Shown here piece by piece: positions 57,124-64,000 of a stretch of DNA of 64,000 nucleotides. The notes under the pieces were generated by a model. That model worked only from the letters and a program-made list of their open reading frames with translations. It was not told the origin of the DNA and did not search any database. The translations under genes and the position numbers were made by a program. How positions within the stretch are numbered: position 1 is the first letter of the stretch; the number at the start of each line of letters is the position of its first letter. Location: NCBI RefSeq assembly GCF_004123845.1, contig NZ_NBDP01000003.1, positions 434,001 through 498,000 on the forward strand, in the 5' to 3' direction. Source of the DNA: Allobosea sp. Tri-44 (GTDB lineage Bacteria > Pseudomonadota > Alphaproteobacteria > Rhizobiales > Beijerinckiaceae).

Positions 57124-57399
57124 GTGTTCTTCAAACGCAAGCCCGCCAGCGCCTGGGCACAGAACGAGGAGGTCGCCGCGCAAGCGGCGGCACCCGCTCC
57201 AAAAGAGAAGCTCGGCTGGTTCGAGAAGCGGGCGCGCCGCCGCCGGCGTCGCATCGTCTTCGAGGAGGTGCTGGGCTGGATCCTGGTTCCGGCCTTCTTC
57301 TATCTGCTCTGGCTTGGCTATCGCGCCGTCGGCGGCGTGCCCAAGGAGATCGTCGACTTCGGGAACGAGCTGATGGGCCTGGCGATGAAGAGCTTCTGA
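57124..57399 (+). CDS. Small Arg-rich membrane protein downstream of clpA
   Basis: The 91-aa protein starts at GTG 57124, 4 bp after the clpA stop. A charged N-terminus with KRARRRRRR precedes one TM helix (VLGWILVPAFFYLLWLGYRA), and a short amphipathic tail ends FGNELMGLAMKSF. No domain recognised. The tight spacing suggests co-transcription with clpS-clpA, so a role tied to the protease is possible but unproven. Confidence 0.7.
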   Translation: MFFKRKPASAWAQNEEVAAQAAAPAPKEKLGWFEKRARRRRRRIVFEEVLGWILVPAFFYLLWLGYRAVGGVPKEIVDFGNELMGLAMKSF

Positions 57400-57476
57400 T
57401 CCGATTTGCGCCGGATGCAGGGCAGACTCGCGGTCTTGGGGCTGTCGTGCTGCAGGCGCGATGCGCTCTAAGCGAA

Positions 57477-57511
57477 ACGGCCCGCAATTGCTGCGGGCCG
57501 TGTTTCGTTTC
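57477..57511 (+). terminator. Intrinsic terminator after the clpSA operon
   Basis: ACGGCCCGCA-ATTGC-TGCGGGCCGT is a perfect 10-bp stem with a 5-nt loop, followed by GTTTCGTTTC. It lies about 78 bp after the last gene of the operon and before azlC. Confidence 0.7.
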
Positions 57512-57589
57512 AGCGGGTCCGATGATCCAGCCTTCCAGAGCATCCCTGCCTTCGAGAATAGACGGGCGCTCGCCTGCGTCTCTTGCGGC

Positions 57590-58324
57590 ATGAGCAAACC
57601 CGCCCGCAGCGCCTGGATGCGGCCGGCCTTCTCCGGCTTTCGCGATGCCGTGATGCTCCCGGCCTGGGTGGTCGGGCTTTCGCTGATGGGCGTCGGCTCG
57701 CTGGCGCGAGATGTCGGCTATCCGGTCGAGGCAGCCGTGCTCTCGACGATCCTGGTCTGGGCCGGCCCGTCGCAGGTGCTGTTCTTCGCCTCGATCGCGG
57801 CCGGCGCCGCCTGGAGCGCGATCGCGCTGGCGATCGGCTTCGCCTCGCTGCGCTTCCTGCCGATGACCGTGGCGCTGCTGCCGCTGCTGCGCCGCCCGGG
57901 ACAGGGGATCGGAACGCAGCTGCTGCTCGCCCATTATGTCGCGGTGACCTCCTGGGTCGAAAGTCTCAGGCGCCTGCCGGCGATGCCGCCCGAGCAGCGC
58001 GTGCCCTATTTCCTCGGCTTCGCCAATGCCCTGATCGTCGTCAGCTCGTTCACCACTTTCATTGGCTTCCAGCTCGCCGGGGTGGTGCCGGCACCGGTCG
58101 CGGCCGGGCTGCTCTGCCTGACGCCGATCTTCTTCCTGAGCTCGATGACAGCCGGCATCCGCGGCCTCGGCGACAAGGTCGCGATCGGGCTCGGCCTCGC
58201 GCTTGGGCCGGCGGCGAGCTGGGCGATTGGCGGCGGCTTCGACCTGATCGCCAGCGGCGTCGTCGGCGGCAGCGTCGCCTTCTTCGTGCAGCGCTGGCGC
58301 AAGGCGCCAAAGGCAGGCGGATGA
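57590..58324 (+). CDS. azlC: Branched-chain amino acid exporter subunit AzlC
   Basis: The 244-aa inner-membrane protein has the AzlC layout: FSGFRDAVMLPAWVVGLSLM, LVWAGPSQVLFFASIAAGAA, ALAIGFASLRFLPMTVALLP (family motif) and further TM helices. With AzlD it exports leucine, isoleucine or valine analogues. Its stop overlaps the AzlD start (ATGA). The ATG at 57590 begins the conserved N-terminus; an earlier ATG would run through the terminator. Confidence 0.9.
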   Translation: MSKPARSAWMRPAFSGFRDAVMLPAWVVGLSLMGVGSLARDVGYPVEAAVLSTILVWAGPSQVLFFASIAAGAAWSAIALAIGFASLRFLPMTVALLPLLRRPGQGIGTQLLLAHYVAVTSWVESLRRLPAMPPEQRVPYFLGFANALIVVSSFTTFIGFQLAGVVPAPVAAGLLCLTPIFFLSSMTAGIRGLGDKVAIGLGLALGPAASWAIGGGFDLIASGVVGGSVAFFVQRWRKAPKAGG

Positions 58325-58677
58325 CGCTGCCGATCGCCTTTCTCGACGGGCCGTGGTGGCCCTATCTCGCACTGCTCCTGTTCGCGGTGCTGCCGACCGA
58401 GATCTGGCGCTGGCTCGCCGTCGTCTTCGCGCGCCGGCTGGACGAGAATTCGCCTTGGCTCGAATGGGTGAGATTGGTCGCGACGGCGCTGCTCGCCGGC
58501 GTGGTGGCCAAGCTGGTGCTGGCGGCGCCAGGCGCGCTCGCCGGCGTGCCGCTTGCGGTCAGGCTGGCGGCGCTCGCCGTCGCCGTGACGGTCGTACTCA
58601 TCGACCGGCGCAAGGTGATGCTGGCGGTGGTCATCGGTGAAGCGGTGCTGATCGGCGGCGCCGTGTGGCTGGGCTGA
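58321..58677 (+). CDS. azlD: Branched-chain amino acid exporter subunit AzlD
   Basis: The 118-aa protein has four TM helices of the AzlD type: LDGPWWPYLALLLFAVLPTE, WRWLAVVFARRL, LVATALLAGVVAKLVLAA and AALAVAVTVVLIDRRKVMLA. AzlD is the small partner of AzlC, sharing the exporter. The ATGA overlap shows tight translational coupling. Confidence 0.85.
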   Translation: MTLPIAFLDGPWWPYLALLLFAVLPTEIWRWLAVVFARRLDENSPWLEWVRLVATALLAGVVAKLVLAAPGALAGVPLAVRLAALAVAVTVVLIDRRKVMLAVVIGEAVLIGGAVWLG

Positions 58678-58707
58678 AAGCCGAGCTGCGTCGACACGGG
58701 CGCGCTC

Positions 58708-59595
58708 TCAACCCGCCGCCAGCGAGATGTGACGGAGCTTGTCGGGATTGCGCACGACGTAGATCGCGTGGACGCGCCCGTCGCGGATGTCGAGAGCGGT
58801 CGCCTGCAGGGTCTCGCCGCGTTCGAGGCTGAGATAGCCCGGCATGCCGTTGATCAGCACCGGCTTGTACAGCGTGGTCGTCTTGTGCAGATGGGCGACC
58901 TTGTTGGCGATGCCGGCGAAGAAGCGCAGGACGCGGTCGATGCCATAGAGTGGGTTGAGCACCGCCAGCACCTTGCCGCCGCCGTCGCTATGGAAGGCGA
59001 CATCCTGGGCGAGCAAGGTCTGCAGATCGCTGGTGTCGGCCTTGTGGGCGGCCTTGAAGAAGGCCTCGACGAAACGCTTCGCATCGGCGGGGTCGACCTT
59101 GTTGCGTGGCGGCATGTCGATGCGGACATGCTCGCGGGCGCGCTTGGCGAGCTGGCGGCAGGCGCTCTCGCTGCGGTCGATGGTGCGGGCGATCTCGGCG
59201 AAATCCAGATCGAAGACGTCGTGCAGCAGGAAGGCGGCGCGCTCAAGCGGCGTGAGCCGTTCGAGCGCCAGCATCAGCGCGATCGGTGCGTCGAGCTGGG
59301 TGTCGACATCGGATTCGCCGGCGCCGATCTCCTCGACCAGAGGCTCCGGCAACCAGGCGCCGACATAGAATTCGCGCTTGCTGCGAGCGGATTTCATCTG
59401 GTCGAGGCAGAGGCGCGTGACGGTGCGGGCAAGATAGGCGCGTGGTGTCTCGACCGCGTCCTGCGGTACATCGCGCCAGCGCAGCCAGGCTTCCTGGACG
59501 ATATCCTCGGCATCGCTGACCGAGCCGAGCATGCGATAGGCGAGGCGGGTCAGGAAGCGGCGATGCGTCTCGAAGATATCGTCCGGGGCGGTCAT
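58708..59595 (-). CDS. ECF41-type sigma factor
   Basis: The 295-aa sigma factor has sigma2 (FLTRLAYRMLGSVSDAEDIV) and sigma4 (LTPLERAAFLLHDVFDLDFA and IARTIDRSESACRQLAKRAR) regions. It carries the ECF41 signature WLPEPL in the linker, DGGGK and NPDKL in a C-terminal SnoaL-like extension (residues about 170-295). In ECF41 the extension replaces an anti-sigma factor and controls activity. The two downstream genes encode AhpD-like proteins, the usual ECF41 targets. Confidence 0.93.
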   Translation of the reverse strand: MTAPDDIFETHRRFLTRLAYRMLGSVSDAEDIVQEAWLRWRDVPQDAVETPRAYLARTVTRLCLDQMKSARSKREFYVGAWLPEPLVEEIGAGESDVDTQLDAPIALMLALERLTPLERAAFLLHDVFDLDFAEIARTIDRSESACRQLAKRAREHVRIDMPPRNKVDPADAKRFVEAFFKAAHKADTSDLQTLLAQDVAFHSDGGGKVLAVLNPLYGIDRVLRFFAGIANKVAHLHKTTTLYKPVLINGMPGYLSLERGETLQATALDIRDGRVHAIYVVRNPDKLRHISLAAG

Positions 59596-59605
59596 GGTGG
59601 TTGCC

Positions 59606-60079
59606 TCAGGCGGCCGTCATTTCGGATTTGGCCGGTCGGTCGTTGGGATGGCTCGTGCGGAAGCCGATCGCGATCCGGTTCCAGGTGTTGATCGTGCCGA
59701 TAAGCAGAGTGAGCTTCACGGTTTCCTCCGGGCTGAACTCGCTGAGCACGTCCTCATAGGCCTCGTCCGGCGCATGGCTCTGCGAGATCAGCGTCAGCGC
59801 ATCGGTCCAGGCGAGGGCGGCGCGCTCGCGAGGGGTATAGAGCGCCGACTCGTGCCAGGCGTCGAGCAGGAAGAGGCGGGCCGGGCTCTCGCCCTCCTTG
59901 ATCGCGTCGGACGAATGCATGTGCAGGCAATAGGCGCAGCCATTGATCTGCGATGCCCGCATCTTCACCAGATGGATCAGGCTGTGTTCGAGGCCACTCT
60001 CCTTGATCGAGGCTTCGAGCGCGATCATCGGCTTCATGGTGTCGGGGGCAGTGACGTAGGGGTTGAGGCGCTTGCTCAT
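59606..60079 (-). CDS. AhpD-like carboxymuconolactone decarboxylase-family protein, copy 1
   Basis: The 157-aa protein has the AhpD-like CxxC motif, NGCAYCLHMHSSDA, with a conserved His three residues after the second Cys. The peroxidase fold has KMRASQINGCAYCLH and SALYTPRERAALAWTDALTL. ECF41 sigma factors usually control a gene of this family. It is upstream of the sigma factor in the same operon. Function is probably reductase or peroxidase activity; the precise substrate is unknown. Confidence 0.88.
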   Translation of the reverse strand: MSKRLNPYVTAPDTMKPMIALEASIKESGLEHSLIHLVKMRASQINGCAYCLHMHSSDAIKEGESPARLFLLDAWHESALYTPRERAALAWTDALTLISQSHAPDEAYEDVLSEFSPEETVKLTLLIGTINTWNRIAIGFRTSHPNDRPAKSEMTAA

Positions 60080-60150
60080 GACGGGGCTTTCGGACTGTGG
60101 CAGGTCTGGCTCGGCGATCACCGAGCCAGCAGGCTTATGTCGGCGTGGCT

Positions 60151-60618
60151 TCAGGCGGCGACCTTCTCGCGGCGACGATCGTTCGGATGCAGGGTGCGGA
60201 AGCCGCAATTGATCCGGTTCCAGAGATTGATCATGCCGATGGCGACCGAGAGGTCGACGCAATCCTTCTCGTCGAAATGCTCGCGCAGTTCGGCGAAGGC
60301 CTCGTCGCTCGGGCTGCGGTCGACGAGCCGTGTCAGCTCTTCGGTCCAGCGCAGGACGGCGCGTTCGCGCGGGGTGTAGAGCTCCGACTCTTCCCAGGCA
60401 CTGAGCAGGTTGATCCGGGCTTCGCTCTCGCCGGCCTTGCGCGCATCGGCGATGTGCATGTGCAGGCAGTAAGCGCAGCGGTTGATCTGCGACGCCCGGA
60501 TCTTCACCAGCTCGAGCAGGCTGTGCTCCAGCTTCGACTGGTTCACGTAGTCCTGCAGGCCGAGCATGGCCTTGTAGGCGTCGGGGGCGGTCTGGAAGCC
60601 GTTGAGGCGCTGGGTCAT
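60151..60618 (-). CDS. AhpD-like carboxymuconolactone decarboxylase-family protein, copy 2
   Basis: The 155-aa protein is a paralog of copy 1 (RASQINRCAYCLHMHIADAR; ELYTPRERAVLRWTEELTRL), with the same CxxC and His. The two probably arose by tandem duplication: they share the C-terminal HPNDRR/HPNDRP end. It is first of the putative operon with copy 1 and the sigma factor. The ATG at 60618 follows GGAGACG. Confidence 0.88.
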   Translation of the reverse strand: MTQRLNGFQTAPDAYKAMLGLQDYVNQSKLEHSLLELVKIRASQINRCAYCLHMHIADARKAGESEARINLLSAWEESELYTPRERAVLRWTEELTRLVDRSPSDEAFAELREHFDEKDCVDLSVAIGMINLWNRINCGFRTLHPNDRRREKVAA

Positions 60619-60682
60619 CGTCGTCTCCATCAGGTGGTGATGAAGACAGGACGAGGCAGCCAGCGCCCGCGTGACATGCCCC

Positions 60683-61111
60683 TCAAAGATTTTTCAGCGC
60701 CGCCCGAATTTTTTCCGCGGCGGCCGCGAGGTCCTCGGGTTTCGCCATCTCGCTGGCGGGCGGTTTCATTGCGACACCCTCATGGCGCGGGATGACGTGG
60801 ACGTGCAAATGGAAGACGACCTGGCCGCCGGCGCTCTCGTTGAACTGCTGCACGGTGATGCCGTCGGCGGCGAAGGCGGCCATCTGCGCCCGGGCGATGC
60901 GCTGCGCGATTCCTGCGACATAGCCGAGGTCGCCCTGATCGATGTCGAGGAGGTTGCGGGCCGGGTTCTTCGGGATCACCAGCGTGTGGCCGGTGGCGCG
61001 CGGCATGATGTCGAGGAAAGCGAGCGCCCGATCGTCCTCGTAGACGCGGTGGGCCGGCAATTCGCCGCGCAGGATCTTGGCGAAGATGTTGCTGGGATCA
61101 TAGGCGGTCAT
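60683..61111 (-). CDS. HIT family hydrolase
   Basis: The 142-aa protein has the histidine triad HLHVHVIP (catalytic His) and the N-terminal NIFAKILRGELPAHRVYEDD and DIMPRATGHTLVIPKNPARN of the HINT/HIT family. Such enzymes hydrolyse nucleoside phosphoramidates or ADP-like compounds. It is near the DUF482-like acyltransferase on the same strand. Confidence 0.92.
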   Translation of the reverse strand: MTAYDPSNIFAKILRGELPAHRVYEDDRALAFLDIMPRATGHTLVIPKNPARNLLDIDQGDLGYVAGIAQRIARAQMAAFAADGITVQQFNESAGGQVVFHLHVHVIPRHEGVAMKPPASEMAKPEDLAAAAEKIRAALKNL

Positions 61112-61145
61112 CGCGCAGGTTCCGGTCGTTGGTGGGCTGGGGAGG

Positions 61146-62381
61146 TCAGCTGTCGCCAGCCTTGCGGAAGGGGCTCTCCTGCGCAAGCGCGGCCACTGCA
61201 GAGCTGATCTCACGCCGTTCGCCGGGCAGATAGGCGGCGACGGCGCGGGCGAGGCCTGGATCGGCGAGGAGATGGGCCGAGCGGGTGATCACCGGGCGAT
61301 AGCCGCGTGCAAGCTTGTGCTCGCCCTGGGCGCCGGCCTCGACGCGGGCGAGCTTGAGCGCGATCGCATAGTCGATCGCCTGGTGGTAGCAGAGCTCGAA
61401 ATGCAGGAAAGGGTGGTCCTCGATGCAGCCCCAGTTGCGGCCATAAAGCGTGTTGCCGCCGCGGAAATTGATGGCGCCGGCGATATTGCGGCCGGCACGG
61501 CGGGCGAGCACCAGCACCACGCGCTCGCCCATGCGCTGCCCGATCTCGGAGAAGAAGCGGCGGTTGAGATAGGGCCGGCCCCATTTGCGCGAGCCGGTGT
61601 CCTCGTAGAAGGCGTGGAAATCGTCCCAGACGCTTTCGGTGAGGTCCGAGCCGGAGAGCACCGCGACCTCGATCCCGGCGGAGAGCGCTTCGCGCCGCTC
61701 GCGCTTCAGCGCCTTGCGCTTGCGCGAGGTCAGTGTCGCGAGGAAGTCGTCATAGCTGTCGAAGCCCTGGTTCTGCCAATGGAACTGGATGTCGTGGCGC
61801 TCGAGGAAGCCAGCTTCCAGCAGCGCCGTCATGTCCGGCTCCTGCGCGAAGGTGACATGGATCGACGAGCCGCGAACCTGCTCGCGAAGTGCGTCCAGCC
61901 CGGCGATCAGGGCCTCGCGCGCCTCGGCTGCCTGCGGCCCGTCGGCGACGAGCAGGCGCGGGCCGGTCGCGGGCGTGAACGGGGCGGCGACCTGGATCTT
62001 AGGATAGTAGCGGCCACCGGCGCGCATATAGGCTTCGGCCCAGCTGTGGTCGAAGACGTATTCGCCCTGGCTGTGACCTTTCACGAAGGACGGCGCGGCG
62101 GCGATCAGGCGGTCTTCGGCATCTTCGACCAGGAGATAGGCCGGCGACCAGCCAGTGCGGCCGCCGACGCAGCCGCTCTCTTCCAGCGCGCGCAGAAAAG
62201 CGTGCGAAACGAAGGGGTTGTCCGGGTCTGCTTGAGAGATTGAATCCGCTTGTTCGGATGCCGATTCAAGCGGCCGGCCGGCGCACGGATTGGCGCAGGC
62301 GTCCCAGTCTGCGGCCGGGACGCTTTTCAGCGAGGTCGCGACGCGGACTCTGAGGCCCTCGCGCAGACCGGTTTCGCTCAA
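61146..62381 (-). CDS. DUF482 (peptidogalycan-type) GNAT acyltransferase
   Basis: The 411-aa protein resembles the peptidogalycan-biosynthesis (DUF482, GNAT/FemAB-like) family: NPFVSHAFLRALEESGCVGG, AAPSFVKGHSQGEYVFDHSW, LTSRKRKALKRERREALSAG and GNTLYGRNWGCIEDHPFLHF. The function is an acyl or aminoacyl transfer, not known for this member. Its start overlaps the GDPD stop, so it shares an operon with GDPD and RidA. Confidence 0.88.
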   Translation of the reverse strand: MSETGLREGLRVRVATSLKSVPAADWDACANPCAGRPLESASEQADSISQADPDNPFVSHAFLRALEESGCVGGRTGWSPAYLLVEDAEDRLIAAAPSFVKGHSQGEYVFDHSWAEAYMRAGGRYYPKIQVAAPFTPATGPRLLVADGPQAAEAREALIAGLDALREQVRGSSIHVTFAQEPDMTALLEAGFLERHDIQFHWQNQGFDSYDDFLATLTSRKRKALKRERREALSAGIEVAVLSGSDLTESVWDDFHAFYEDTGSRKWGRPYLNRRFFSEIGQRMGERVVLVLARRAGRNIAGAINFRGGNTLYGRNWGCIEDHPFLHFELCYHQAIDYAIALKLARVEAGAQGEHKLARGYRPVITRSAHLLADPGLARAVAAYLPGERREISSAVAALAQESPFRKAGDS

Positions 62382-63127
62382 GGCAGAAAGCCCTCGAAGA
62401 CCATCTGGTCGGCATGCTCGGCGGCGCGGGCGCGATCTTCCGGCGTGCGCACCGTCCAGCTCATCAGCGGCAGGCCCAGCGCCTTGCGGCAGAGGAAGGG
62501 CGCGGCGCTCGGCAGGTCGGCGACCTTCCAGGAGACGAAGTCCGGCCGGCTCTCCTCGAAATGCAGGAGGTTGGCGAGCGCGTGCTTCTGCCCGGCCGAG
62601 AGATGGTCGTAGTCGGCATAGCCGTACTCGTTCATCGCGACGATGCCGCGGGCGAAGCCGGGCGCGAGCTCGCGCAAGGCCGCCACGATCACAGGATCGA
62701 AGGATTTCAGCACGATCGGCTGGCCCTTGTGGCCGGCGAGGATCTCCGCGGTGCGCTTCGCCAGCCGCAGATCGCCGTCGAAGCGGCTCTTCACCTCGAT
62801 CACCAGGGGGGTGTGGCCGCCGATGGCGTCGAGGAAGGCGGGCAGGGTCGGGATGCGGTCGCTCGCGCCCTTCAGCCCGATCTGCGCGAGCTCGGCCGCC
62901 TTGCGGGCGTCGACGCGGCCGGTCTCGGCCGTGAGACGGTCGAGAACGAAGTCGTGGAAGACGATCGCATCCTCGTCGGCGCTGAGCTGGATGTCACATT
63001 CGATGGCGAAATTGCCGGCGATCGCGCCGGCGGCCGCCGAGAGCGAGTTCTCGATCACGCCGCCGGCGGCATCGTGCAGACCACGATGCGCGATCGGGCG
63101 GGTGGTGAGCCAGGCTTCAGCTGCCAT
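62378..63127 (-). CDS. Glycerophosphodiester phosphodiesterase
   Basis: The 249-aa enzyme has the GDPD TIM-barrel signature: PIAHRGLHDAAGGVIENSLS (first His, Asn and Glu-rich metal site), IECDIQLSADEDAIVFHDFV (ExD and second His) and LVIEVKSRF (conserved Glu-x-Lys). It cleaves glycerophosphodiesters to glycerol-3-phosphate and alcohol. The ATG at 63127 overlaps the RidA stop; the next gene overlaps its stop by 4 bp. Confidence 0.92.
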   Translation of the reverse strand: MAAEAWLTTRPIAHRGLHDAAGGVIENSLSAAAGAIAGNFAIECDIQLSADEDAIVFHDFVLDRLTAETGRVDARKAAELAQIGLKGASDRIPTLPAFLDAIGGHTPLVIEVKSRFDGDLRLAKRTAEILAGHKGQPIVLKSFDPVIVAALRELAPGFARGIVAMNEYGYADYDHLSAGQKHALANLLHFEESRPDFVSWKVADLPSAAPFLCRKALGLPLMSWTVRTPEDRARAAEHADQMVFEGFLP

Positions 63128-63600
63128 CAGGCGATCTCGAACATGGCTTCGACCTCGACGGCGGCATCGGCCGGCAGGTTGGCGACGCCGACGGTCGAGC
63201 GGGCATGGCGGCCGGCATCGCCGAGCACCTCGACCATGAAGTCGGAGGCGCCGTTCATGATCGCCGGCAATGCGGCGAAATGCGGGGCGGCGTTGATGAA
63301 GCCGCCGAGGCGCACGCAACGCACGATCCGACCGAGATCGCCGCCGAGCGCCGCCTTGGCCTGGGCCAGCACGTTGATGGCGCAGAGCCTGGCCGCCTCG
63401 AGCCCGGCCTCGTTGAAGATCTCGGCGCCGAGCTTGCCCTTATGCGCGTCGGAGAGCTTGCCATCGAGGCCGAAGCAGATCTGGCCGGAGATGATCAGCA
63501 GATTGCCGGTGATGACATAGGGCACATAGTTCGCGACCGGGGCGGCCGGGGCGGGCAGGGTGATGCCGAGGGCGGCGAGCTTGGTGTCGACGGCGTTCAT
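63127..63600 (-). CDS. RidA/YjgF family enamine deaminase
   Basis: The 157-aa protein belongs to the RidA-like family: VPYVITGNLLIISGQICFGL, INVLAQAKAALGGDLGRIVR, CVRLGGFINAAPHFAALPAI and HARSTVGVANLPADAAVEVE. The late Arg in HARSTVG and Glu in VEVEAMFEIA match the imine-hydrolysing active site. RidA clears reactive enamines from PLP enzymes. First gene in a three-gene operon. Confidence 0.92.
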   Translation of the reverse strand: MNAVDTKLAALGITLPAPAAPVANYVPYVITGNLLIISGQICFGLDGKLSDAHKGKLGAEIFNEAGLEAARLCAINVLAQAKAALGGDLGRIVRCVRLGGFINAAPHFAALPAIMNGASDFMVEVLGDAGRHARSTVGVANLPADAAVEVEAMFEIA

Positions 63601-63707
63601 CGGAGAGGCTCCTGACCGGATCTGAACAGGAGCCTTTCATCGCCGATGCCAAGCCGGGTCGCAAGCGCGACGCGGCTTGGCCGATGTGCCTGCCGAGCAG
63701 GGCGGAA

Positions 63708-64000
63708 TCAGGCGGCGTCGGCACGCACCGTGCGGTAGCGCTCGGCCGGCCGGTTGCGCGAGAGATTGGGGCCAAGCGCCAGCCGCGCTGCGCTGTAGCG
63801 CTCGAAGTCGGCCGGATCCGGCAGCGAGGGGATGGTGACGAGCTCGCCCTGGTCGAAGCCGACCAGGGCCGCATCGACCATATCGTCGACCTCCATCACC
63901 ATTTCGGGCGGGAAGCCGTCGACATTGACACCGGCCCGGGCCCAGATCTCGGTGCGGGTGGCGCCCGGCAACACGGCGTGGACGCGGACGCCGGCGGCCT
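63708..64000 (-). CDS. SDR family oxidoreductase, 3' part only
   Basis: The frame runs to the window edge. The visible C-terminus has AAGVRVHAVLPGATRTEIWA, the conserved PG..T stretch after the SDR catalytic domain, followed by an insertion PPEMVMEVDDMVDAALVGFD and a tail. The N-terminal cofactor domain and active site lie outside the window. Likely a YciK- or DltE-like SDR. Confidence 0.75.
   Translation of the reverse strand, partial: AAGVRVHAVLPGATRTEIWARAGVNVDGFPPEMVMEVDDMVDAALVGFDQGELVTIPSLPDPADFERYSAARLALGPNLSRNRPAERYRTVRADAA

Noticed and set aside
54483..57254. 923-codon minus-strand open frame
   Set aside because: Antisense to clpA with no domain or ribosome binding site.

Overview
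The window is a high-GC chromosomal segment of an alphaproteobacterium, most likely Hyphomicrobiales (Rhizobiales). A Bosea- or Methylobacterium-like genome would fit, but the genus cannot be fixed from sequence alone. Supporting signs are a phosphatidylcholine synthase of the rhizobial type, small DUF1489 and DUF6894 proteins, a DUF482-type acyltransferase, ClpS next to ClpA, an ECF41-like sigma factor, rhizobial-type palindromic intergenic repeats and two alphaproteobacterial SOS boxes (GTTC-N7-GTTC). No phage, transposase, CRISPR array, rRNA or large island is visible. Most of the window is ordinary core or shell chromosome with unusually legible regulatory sites.

Layout. 1-2.3 kb: 5' part of a porin-like gene, then a divergent TetR regulator and DUF998 membrane protein sharing an operator. 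2.3-7.6 kb: fluoride channel, pseudouridine synthase, a PsiF-like secreted protein behind two SOS boxes, HAD phosphatase, M20 peptidase and a conserved hypothetical. 7.7-13.9 kb: propionyl-CoA carboxylase alpha subunit, GST, YdcF-like protein, DUF3253, DUF599, rhodanese and a small membrane ORF, separated by palindromic repeats. 14.2-16.3 kb: an ABC exporter preceded by a 16-codon leader ORF and several hairpins. 16.5-22.6 kb: a small secreted protein, a gamma-glutamylcyclotransferase-like protein, isovaleryl-CoA dehydrogenase and a repeat-rich autotransporter.

22.6-34.4 kb: ZntB/CorA-like transporter, two paralogous GH25 lysozymes flanking phosphatidylcholine synthase, MgtE, tRNA-Leu(GAG), a solitary FliN-like protein, LipB, methylcrotonyl-CoA carboxylase beta, an orphan TctC-type binding protein, and an Lrp regulator divergent from a membrane protein with a clear operator between them. 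34.4-46.4 kb: Crp/Fnr regulator, Kelch protein, SDR, CDF-like membrane protein, a sulfurtransferase plus YeeE/TsuA pair, methylcrotonyl-CoA carboxylase alpha, an XRE-cupin regulator divergent from a PLP lyase over tandem operators, a streptomycin-kinase-like protein and another SDR. 46.5-57.4 kb: DUF1489, a ParD antitoxin remnant, PanC, a VWA plus J-domain pair, a D,D-carboxypeptidase with SPOR domain, a phasin, a Rieske oxygenase, ClpS-ClpA and a small membrane protein. 57.5-64 kb: AzlCD amino-acid exporter, an ECF41 sigma factor with two AhpD-like proteins, HIT hydrolase, a DUF482-GDPD-RidA cluster and the 3' part of an SDR gene.

Functional links. The leucine catabolic genes ivd, mccB and mccA lie in one 25-kb stretch but are not contiguous, and together with pccA and RidA they suggest branched-chain amino-acid turnover. 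The sulfurtransferase and YeeE/TsuA pair suggests thiosulfate uptake and processing. The strongest candidates for something undescribed are the leader-peptide region in front of the ABC exporter, the double SOS box in front of the PsiF-like gene, and several perfect palindromic operators whose regulators are adjacent or can be guessed.
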